A stretch of DNA of 41,186 nt from a virus. Positions 35,657 through 41,186 of the stretch are shown in pieces (position 1 is the stretch's first letter; the number at the start of each line of letters is the position of its first letter). Both the position numbers and the translations under genes were made by a program. The notes beneath the pieces are model-generated. The model was not told the origin of the DNA. It made no database searches and was given only the letters and a program-made list of their open reading frames with translations. Location of the stretch: positions 1-41,186 of IMG/VR virus record IMGVR_UViG_3300038856_000043; one strand, given 5' to 3'.

Positions 35657-35895
35657 TGATCGGGCGGCTTACCGGGAGGCGATCCAGGCGGAACCGTCCC
35701 CTGACTTTTAAAATTAATGGTGGTAAGGCCCAATAGCCCCATCCCTGCGCTATAAATAGCGACCCAAATGCTATAATCAACCTTAAATGATGTAAATTGG
35801 TCAATTAAAGCCATGGCTAAAGCAATGCCAGTAGACGCTAGTCCGGCTATTCTCCTGCTACTTGTTTTTCCGCTTTCTTCTTTAAATATGCTCAT
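35653..35895 (-). CDS. Holin-like protein
   Basis: 80 aa from the ATG at 35895 (MSIFKEESGKTSSRR), because its A lies in TGATG over the preceding stop; a GTG one codon earlier is also possible. Features: EESGKTSSRRIAGLASTGIALAMALI, a membrane segment followed by a short turn and a second segment (SIWVAIYSAGMGLLGLTTI), then a Pro/Gly-rich tail (GSPPGKPPDQ). This is a common holin layout in Bacteroidota phages. Confidence 0.6.
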   Translation of the reverse strand: MSIFKEESGKTSSRRIAGLASTGIALAMALIDQFTSFKVDYSIWVAIYSAGMGLLGLTTINFKSQGTVPPGSPPGKPPDQ

Positions 35896-36029
35896 CACTT
35901 TCTAATTTTCTCGATTGTTTCTTCTTTAAAAAATGGCTTGGATAAATCGGATTCCTCCAATTCTTTATAAATTTTCTTTGCGTACATTTTAAGCCATATC
36001 CATGATCGTATTTCCCTTAACCACTTCAT
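35895..36029 (-). CDS. Small basic 44-aa protein
   Basis: MKWLREIRSWIWLKMYAKKI..., with a Trp/Arg-rich amphipathic start and Lys/Glu tail. Start overlaps the previous stop (ATGA) and its stop overlaps the holin start (TGATG). Missed by size-based searches. Confidence 0.5.
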   Translation of the reverse strand: MKWLREIRSWIWLKMYAKKIYKELEESDLSKPFFKEETIEKIRK

Positions 36030-36559
36030 TTCTTTATTTTCTCGTTAATTATAACCCAAATAATCGTAATCGAAGTAAACGAAATTGCACCTTCGCCCCG
36101 TGCAATAAATTCCTTAAACCAAATAACTGTAACCACAAAAGCAATCACCCCCAGCGTTTCCCAAACTATTGACAGGTTTCTTTTCCATCCTCTAGGAAAA
36201 TAATACCACCCTATAAGGTAAGCAAAAAACGCCACTAATCCTGTGGCAATCATGTGAGCAAGGTACGCATCGTAAACATTGACAACGGACACCATTAAAA
36301 AAGAAACCGCCAATCCTAAATAAAGGTATCCGAACTGTATTTTTCCAAAGAGTATTTTTTTTAAATCATTCCTGTTTTCTGCTGTCAACGCCATCCCTAA
36401 AGAACCCATTGCCCCGCACCCTAAATAGAACTGCAAAAAACCATCCCAAGGGGTGAGGGCTAATTGAGAATAAGAAGGCGCGAGCAAAACGATTGCCATA
36501 AAAACAGCATCAATAAAAGCAACCAAGAATAATCCCTTTAAAATGGTCCTGTTGTTCAC
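36026..36559 (-). CDS. Polytopic membrane protein of 177 aa
   Basis: About five or six hydrophobic segments (about 8-28, 40-57, 75-93, 102-121, 132-150, 157-172) with a cluster at GWYYFPRGWKRN. No family recognised. It overlaps the upstream signal-peptide gene by four bases. Similar in character to the 124-aa protein downstream, but I see no clear homology. Confidence 0.6.
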   Translation of the reverse strand: MNNRTILKGLFLVAFIDAVFMAIVLLAPSYSQLALTPWDGFLQFYLGCGAMGSLGMALTAENRNDLKKILFGKIQFGYLYLGLAVSFLMVSVVNVYDAYLAHMIATGLVAFFAYLIGWYYFPRGWKRNLSIVWETLGVIAFVVTVIWFKEFIARGEGAISFTSITIIWVIINEKIKK

Positions 36560-37023
36560 TCTACTTTGATTTTAATTTTAGCCGTGTGCGTTTTCGATAA
36601 AGTAATAGCCTCTGCCTTGATTTCATGCGTACCCGAAGGAATACGGAAAAGGGCAGGGGTGTAGGTCGTCCCGTCTGTGTCTTTTAAAACCTCGTCCAAA
36701 TAAACCTTATATTGAAGGATTTTATCGGGAATGTTTTTATCATCAAGTTCCACGGATATTATTTCTTCTTTTGTTGCAACGTAATTATTAACCGGTGAGG
36801 TGATTTTTAGTAAATTAACCGGAGTAGTTACTGGTCCAACGGGGAATTTTTCATCCACTACTCTCCTTACAACGTCTTCAAAAGCGTTTAAAAGCACATC
36901 GGTTTTAACAGCTTCCTCCCTGATTGCTTTTCGTACAATAGAATCAATTTTATCCTCAATAACCTGACCATAAGAGAAAAAGGACATCAAAAGTAAAATC
37001 AAAAATACTATTATCGTTTTCAT
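36556..37023 (-). CDS. Secreted protein of 155 aa with signal peptide
   Basis: Signal peptide MKTIIVFLILLLMSFFSYGQ, cleaved around residue 19-20. The mature N-terminal half is helical and acidic/basic (VIEDKIDSIVRKAIREEAVKTDVLL), the C-terminal half (LLKITSPVNNYVATKEEIISVELDDKNIP... GTHEIKAEAITL) looks like an immunoglobulin-like domain of the type found on cell-surface proteins. One of four consecutive signal-peptide genes. Function unknown. Confidence 0.65.
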   Translation of the reverse strand: MKTIIVFLILLLMSFFSYGQVIEDKIDSIVRKAIREEAVKTDVLLNAFEDVVRRVVDEKFPVGPVTTPVNLLKITSPVNNYVATKEEIISVELDDKNIPDKILQYKVYLDEVLKDTDGTTYTPALFRIPSGTHEIKAEAITLSKTHTAKIKIKVE

Positions 37024-37118
37024 TCTTCCAAGATTGAATTAAAAAATAACCACCCTAATACCATCAGGCAAAACCAAACTATTATTATTTCGGCCTGGCT
37101 AATCATAAAGCCCATCAT
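37020..37118 (-). CDS. Tiny membrane peptide of 32 aa
   Basis: MMGFMISQAEIIIVWFCLMV then LGWLFFNSILEE: one hydrophobic segment. It begins inside the last codons of the pectate-lyase-like gene and its stop overlaps the next ATG (ATGA). Confidence 0.45.
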   Translation of the reverse strand: MMGFMISQAEIIIVWFCLMVLGWLFFNSILEE

Positions 37119-38805
37119 TTATGTAGTCCAATAAAATCTGAAACCCTCCTGAAATTTCTTCCCAATAGATTTCACGGCTGTAATAAATATTTGATCCTGT
37201 TAGTGTCCCGCTTGAATTTCTTTCTCTGTTATCTATGGTGTAGTTGTCAAAATAATAAAAAGGCAATTTCCCTTTTCCGTCTGTGTGGTCGTTTTTATCT
37301 AATCCTTGGTCATCTTCAAAATTATCGGACATCCCATCTTTATCTGTGTCTGTGTAAGCCGTCCCTGAAGATGGCAAGGAAAGCGTTGAAAGAACTAAAT
37401 TTGCATCAGCACTTATAAAACTTAGGTCTGTTTTATCTTCCAAATCCTGTAAGTTATCATCAAAAAGCGTATTAAGATAATACTGCCTGTCTCCATTACT
37501 ATCGGTATAGTATCTGGACCCTACATTCCGTTCCACAATATTATACTGGAATGCATCGTCTGCGGTTCTTTCAATTTGATCCATCCCATAGCCCGGCGTA
37601 TTCTTGGTAGTTGTAAAAAAACTACTCGGTAATTGGTCGTCAATAGTGTACCCGCCCCCCGTTATGTGTTGTGTCCATGCCGGTTTTTCATCTGTAAGGC
37701 CATCCCTATTATCTAAAAGAGTGCTATTTGCATCCCTGTATAGGTTTCCGGTTGTGTAAATGTTGTCAGGCTCTAAACAGTTTTCATTACCAGAAGTTGA
37801 AGCGTTCCATTTTTGTAAATTGGTTAAAGCTGCCCCTGAATTGAATTTATAGGTATAGATGTTATTAATGTGATTCAACCGAATCCCACACCCGTAACTA
37901 TTGATTCTTGCTCCGTATGTCCTTCCCACGTTGTTTAATTCTTCACATAAATCAGTATCCGCAGCGGTCATGTTAAATTGCCTGTATTGAGTAAAAAATG
38001 CCATGTTATGTGCCGAAGCACTTTGATTTCCGTTTCCTGCGCCAGTAAACCCGCCCATAATACCTCCCTTATCTTCGCCACCTTCTTGCTGACCTTGGGT
38101 CATTAAGGTCCTCATAACGGAATGTGGGCCTCCGCCAGTTCCATAGCCTTCATCATTTCCCCATCCGATAGTACAATCAGAAGTTATAGAATTGCCGTGT
38201 GAAATAGCCATTGCGCTACCAGCTGTATGTGCCCCGTCCGTACCCCGTAAGATGGTTAAATTTCTAAGCACCCAATTATCTGGGCTGGTAGTTCCTTTGA
38301 TTGTCCATCTTGCACCATAAATAAAAATACCTGGATAGGGTGCGCTTGCGCCAATGAATGTTTTATCATCCTGCGCATCGTTACCTCCTGCGGAATCTGT
38401 AAACCAATCCAAGGGGTCTGTGTGGGCATCTATGGCTCCTGAAACATTGAAAAGGATATTAAACGCCTGTGAATCTTCCATTGCCCCTAAAACAGTCCCA
38501 GAATAGCTATCTGTACCAGAATCATACGTCCCCGCCGTATTGTCGTTGCCGTCTAAATCATCTACATAATAGATTTTTCCTTCTCTGCCCCCAACAACGA
38601 CATCGCATCCGGCTCCGAAACAAGACGGAAAAGTTCTTAAAGAATCTAATTGAATTACAGGAAGGTCTGGCAGACTAACTCCAACTTCTAACCCTTCAAT
38701 AGTTCCCGTTCCAAGACTTGCTCCTGTTTCGGTAGTGCCTAAATATACTTTTTGCGCCCCTACAAGGAGCGGAAACAAAACCAAAATGTAAAGTAATTTT
38801 TTCAT
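37099..38805 (-). CDS. Secreted pectate-lyase-like (PL1-type) protein
   Basis: 568 aa. Signal peptide MKKLLYILVLFPLLVGAQ. The central region is beta-helix-like: FNVSGAIDAHTDPL, DKTFIGASAPYPGIFIYG, NWVLRNLTILRGTDG and SDCTIGWGND follow the order of strands and turns in PL1 pectate lyases and related proteins. Near residues 485-512, DTDKDGMSDNFEDDQGLDKND matches the calcium-binding, thrombospondin type-3-like segment that follows lyase domains in marine bacteria. No other phage-structural motif is visible. It may be a capsule or cell-surface depolymerase; specificity cannot be read from the sequence. Confidence 0.7.
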   Translation of the reverse strand: MKKLLYILVLFPLLVGAQKVYLGTTETGASLGTGTIEGLEVGVSLPDLPVIQLDSLRTFPSCFGAGCDVVVGGREGKIYYVDDLDGNDNTAGTYDSGTDSYSGTVLGAMEDSQAFNILFNVSGAIDAHTDPLDWFTDSAGGNDAQDDKTFIGASAPYPGIFIYGARWTIKGTTSPDNWVLRNLTILRGTDGAHTAGSAMAISHGNSITSDCTIGWGNDEGYGTGGGPHSVMRTLMTQGQQEGGEDKGGIMGGFTGAGNGNQSASAHNMAFFTQYRQFNMTAADTDLCEELNNVGRTYGARINSYGCGIRLNHINNIYTYKFNSGAALTNLQKWNASTSGNENCLEPDNIYTTGNLYRDANSTLLDNRDGLTDEKPAWTQHITGGGYTIDDQLPSSFFTTTKNTPGYGMDQIERTADDAFQYNIVERNVGSRYYTDSNGDRQYYLNTLFDDNLQDLEDKTDLSFISADANLVLSTLSLPSSGTAYTDTDKDGMSDNFEDDQGLDKNDHTDGKGKLPFYYFDNYTIDNRERNSSGTLTGSNIYYSREIYWEEISGGFQILLDYINDGLYD

Positions 38806-38806
38806 A

Positions 38807-39571
38807 TCAATTCACTTGAAAAGCTGCTTCAATGTCGTCTATTTGTTGTTGGGTTAATGTTTCTCCAAACTTCAAAGCCATTAAATCTATATCGCTGGTC
38901 GTATTCAAATCCCCGTCATTCCTTGCGCATAGGTTAATATTTGATGCATCGTTTCCTGTGCCTATATTTGTGCTTCCGTCAATTATTTTAGTTCCATCGG
39001 CCCATACATCATAGCTCGAAGATCCCACATTAACTATTATAAGTTCGTTAGAACCGGGGTTATAACTGGAAATGTTTATATTGCCCCCAAGTCTTACAAA
39101 AATATTTCCACTCGAAAGCCCTATATCAAAAGCTCTGTCTACATCCGTAGAAACGGCCTGACTTAACACGGAATTTGTAGACCCACTTATAAAATCCCCA
39201 AAAAGGATAACAAACCACGCACTTTTATCTGAAGATGGGTCATATTGGTAGGTGGTGCCAAAATTCAACCAATCATCGTTGGCCGCTATACATGAACATT
39301 GTACCGCGCTTCCTGCGCTGCCTACATGTATTTCGGGCGTTACCCCTGCCACTCCATCTGGCGTTGCGTTTGCCACATTGGACCATTCCGTTATTGCCGT
39401 CCCTTCGTCTTGATCTGCCGAAACGATTGAACCGGAATTAACATAAATATAAGGGCTAAGGGCTAAAATAGGGTCAGATTCCCCTGCAAACCTTGTGAAC
39501 CTGTCTATTTTCTGGCTTTGAACAGAAAAACAAACAAAAAGAAATAATATAATTAATCTACTGTGTACCAT
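38807..39571 (-). CDS. Secreted lectin-like (LamG-type) protein
   Basis: 254 aa. Signal peptide MVHSRLIILFLFVCFSVQSQ. The mature part has FVILFGDFISGSTN, NIFVRLGGNINISSYN, SYDVWADGTKIIDGS and ends DLMALKFGETLTQQQIDDIE, resembling the strands and final helix of concanavalin A-like/LamG domains. It lies one base upstream of the pectate-lyase-like gene, so the two may act together, for example one binding and one cutting a surface glycan. Confidence 0.6.
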   Translation of the reverse strand: MVHSRLIILFLFVCFSVQSQKIDRFTRFAGESDPILALSPYIYVNSGSIVSADQDEGTAITEWSNVANATPDGVAGVTPEIHVGSAGSAVQCSCIAANDDWLNFGTTYQYDPSSDKSAWFVILFGDFISGSTNSVLSQAVSTDVDRAFDIGLSSGNIFVRLGGNINISSYNPGSNELIIVNVGSSSYDVWADGTKIIDGSTNIGTGNDASNINLCARNDGDLNTTSDIDLMALKFGETLTQQQIDDIEAAFQVN

Positions 39572-41076
39572 ATCGTTACGCTTGGATCTGTTCCTGTATC
39601 TCCGCTGTCTGCGCCGTCTATATCAAAAGTCAATATACTTTGAGCGTTAATTGCTGTATCTGATATAACCGGCTGGTCTGTTGCATCCTCTGACCACTTA
39701 TCGCCGGCTTCTATTTCTATTTTATCTGTACTCATTACAGTTGTTCCGTCTTCATGGATGTCTATTGTAATTGTAGAAGTTGTCCCGGCTGTTAGCACAA
39801 ATCCTGCAACCCTTGTTAATGTTATTGCATCGTGAACCTCCCAAAAATTAAGGTCTGTCCCTGTTGCTACATCCCCACCTATTGCAGTTAAAGGGATTGT
39901 TACCGACAATTCCTGTTTTGCGTCTGTAATGATGTACAAGGTATTTGCATCTGGGGTTATAGCGTCATACTCTGATTGGGTGAGCGACATTGTATTTTCT
40001 ATTTTGTCCGCCCCCGTTACGCCAGTAACGTCGGATTCCACTAAAAGACCTATATCAATATCCTCATCAGGAACAGTCCATACTCTTGTTGTTGCTGTAG
40101 TTAATCCGTCTACTTCAAGCCTCAATTCCTTGGTAGCATCTGAACTACCTTCTACAATGCTAGTTCCATCCCCAACGGGCAAAGAGGCTGCTGAAGATTG
40201 CCACTCAAAATCTCCTGTCGTGGCTTCGTAAGTAAGGAAATATTCATCTGTTGGTGAGTTGACTGCTTTTAGGTGTTCTTCCTGAACAGCATTATCTGCG
40301 ATTTTAGCCTCGGTAATTGCATCAGCCACCAATCCCGTGGTTGGCAAGCCCGTTACATTGGTCATTACGCCTGATGCCGGAGTGCCTAACGCGGGGGTAA
40401 CTAAAGTAGGGGAAGTTGCAAATACTAACGCTCCCGATCCTGTTTCATCCCCTACAATGGCTGCTATTTCCGCGCTGGTGTCAATTAATCCATTATGCGT
40501 TAACGTTTGATCTGCTACAATAGTGTTAAGTTCTGAATAGGTGTCTATGTCTGCTGCGCTAAGGTCGCCGCCTGCACCAACAGTCGCAGGATCTACCCAT
40601 TTAATATCAAAAGACCCACCCCCACTATCGTATTGTAATAGATAAGTGTCTGTAGGCGAATTTGCCGCCTTTAGTTTTGATTCGTCTACTGCGCTTTCTG
40701 CTAATTTATTGGTTGTTATGGCTGCGTCTGCCAAGTCCTGCGTAACAATGGCTTCATTTGTGATGTGAGAAGATGTTATTGATGCTTCGTTCATGGTGGC
40801 ATTATCCGCATCGACAACGGTAAATGGCCCCACGTCCCTGGCCGATCCAAGACCGTCTGCGCCTGATCCATCAGCAACCCATCCTGCGCCCGCTATGTTT
40901 TTTTCGTTCTGTGCCGTAGTTGAATTGTAAATATGCCAGGTTTCCCCGGAAGGAACAGTTAATGCGTCCCTTTCCGTTGAGGTCATGTGTTTTTCAATAA
41001 AAACATCGGCTTTGGCTTTTTGGCTATAAACCGAAATGCCTACTAAAAGAACGGCTAAAAAAAGTAATTTTTTCAT
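39553..41076 (-). CDS. Large fibre-like protein with a signal peptide
   Basis: 507 aa. An N-terminal hydrophobic signal MKKLLFLAVLLVGISVYSQ is followed by a Ser/Thr/Ala/Asp-rich protein with tandem segments AESAVDESKLKAANSPTDTY and DNAVQEEHLKAVNSPTDEYF, and near residue 370 SEYDAITPDANTLYIITD, a phrase typical of tail fibres. The ATG at 41076 equals position 17 across the circular joint, so it is the next gene after that at 26-808. Overlaps the lectin-like gene by 19 bases. A signal peptide on a fibre-like protein is unexpected. Confidence 0.65.
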   Translation of the reverse strand: MKKLLFLAVLLVGISVYSQKAKADVFIEKHMTSTERDALTVPSGETWHIYNSTTAQNEKNIAGAGWVADGSGADGLGSARDVGPFTVVDADNATMNEASITSSHITNEAIVTQDLADAAITTNKLAESAVDESKLKAANSPTDTYLLQYDSGGGSFDIKWVDPATVGAGGDLSAADIDTYSELNTIVADQTLTHNGLIDTSAEIAAIVGDETGSGALVFATSPTLVTPALGTPASGVMTNVTGLPTTGLVADAITEAKIADNAVQEEHLKAVNSPTDEYFLTYEATTGDFEWQSSAASLPVGDGTSIVEGSSDATKELRLEVDGLTTATTRVWTVPDEDIDIGLLVESDVTGVTGADKIENTMSLTQSEYDAITPDANTLYIITDAKQELSVTIPLTAIGGDVATGTDLNFWEVHDAITLTRVAGFVLTAGTTSTITIDIHEDGTTVMSTDKIEIEAGDKWSEDATDQPVISDTAINAQSILTFDIDGADSGDTGTDPSVTIWYTVD

Positions 41077-41186
41077 GCTATTTTTTAAATTGAGTTATCA
41101 ACCGCAAATGACAGGTTAGCGTCTTGTAATACCGTTGCTGAAACAACCGGCAATGAATCCACCTTAAAGGCTACTTTTCGGTCATT
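41060..41186. repeat. Terminal direct repeat, copy 2
   Basis: Exact copy of positions 1-127. It should be counted once. The gene starting at 41076 corresponds to position 17 of the window, just downstream of the stop of the gene at 26-808, so the minus-strand operon is continuous through the joint. Confidence 0.95.

Noticed and set aside
1-41186. CRISPR array, tRNA genes, diversity-generating retroelement, retron, integrase
   Set aside because: No spaced repeats, no cloverleaf, no reverse transcriptase or template/variable repeat, and no tyrosine or serine recombinase was seen on either strand. Small tRNAs could have been missed by eye; tRNAscan-SE would settle it.

Overview
The window is a tailed-phage genome that infects a Bacteroidota host, most likely a Flavobacteriia-type aquatic bacterium. 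Three things point there: early promoters of the form TTG-N19/20-TAnnTTTG, signal peptides ending in Q (SVYSQ, SVQSQ, VGAQ, SYGQ), and structural proteins of types known from Bacteroidota siphophages. The first 127 bases are repeated exactly as the last 127 (41060-41186), and the gene after 26-808 continues across the joint, so this looks like a complete circular assembly of about 41,059 bp. I see no integrase, reverse transcriptase, CRISPR array or tRNA gene.

Almost all genes lie on the minus strand and are read from high to low coordinate. From 31243 down to 21818 is the early block: small zinc and coiled-coil proteins, a YopX-family protein, RecT, winged-helix proteins, two HNH nucleases, a cytosine and an adenine DNA methyltransferase, a free-standing DnaA domain IV protein, a replication-initiator-like protein and a RecA/RepA-like ATPase. 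No DNA polymerase is present, so the phage probably recruits the host replisome. From 21821 down to 18565 is a run of tiny genes, many joined by ATGA overlaps and many encoding membrane or zinc-ribbon peptides. A sigma-70/ECF-like factor (18018-18461) follows, then the late genes: small and large terminase, tail assembly chaperone with a likely frameshift, tail completion and minor tail proteins, and tape measure. After these come the head genes: XkdF-type protease/scaffold, decoration-like protein, major capsid protein, portal and connector. Across the circular joint follow fibre-like proteins, four genes encoding signal-peptide-bearing proteins (one a pectate-lyase-like enzyme), several membrane proteins, a holin candidate, a TIGR02594-type endolysin and a spanin-like protein.

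Two stretches run on the plus strand. One is a lipoprotein gene (7254-7640) with a palindromic operator, lying between the tail and head modules. The other is 31361-33208: an HTH regulator, a ~760-nt non-coding stretch full of hairpins and closed by a strong intrinsic terminator, then four small genes. The HTH gene and the early operon are divergent, and each promoter has a TTTGCA/TGCAAA-type palindrome over its -33 element, so this looks like a genetic switch.

Two observations stand out. First, four late genes are preceded by ATAGACA-N15-CGTTTTATTT (one diverged copy) with invariant 15-nt spacing. In three of them the start codon falls exactly where transcription should start, suggesting late promoters read by the phage's own sigma factor that give leaderless mRNAs. 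Second, the 31616-32378 region looks like a large ornate phage RNA whose class I cannot assign.
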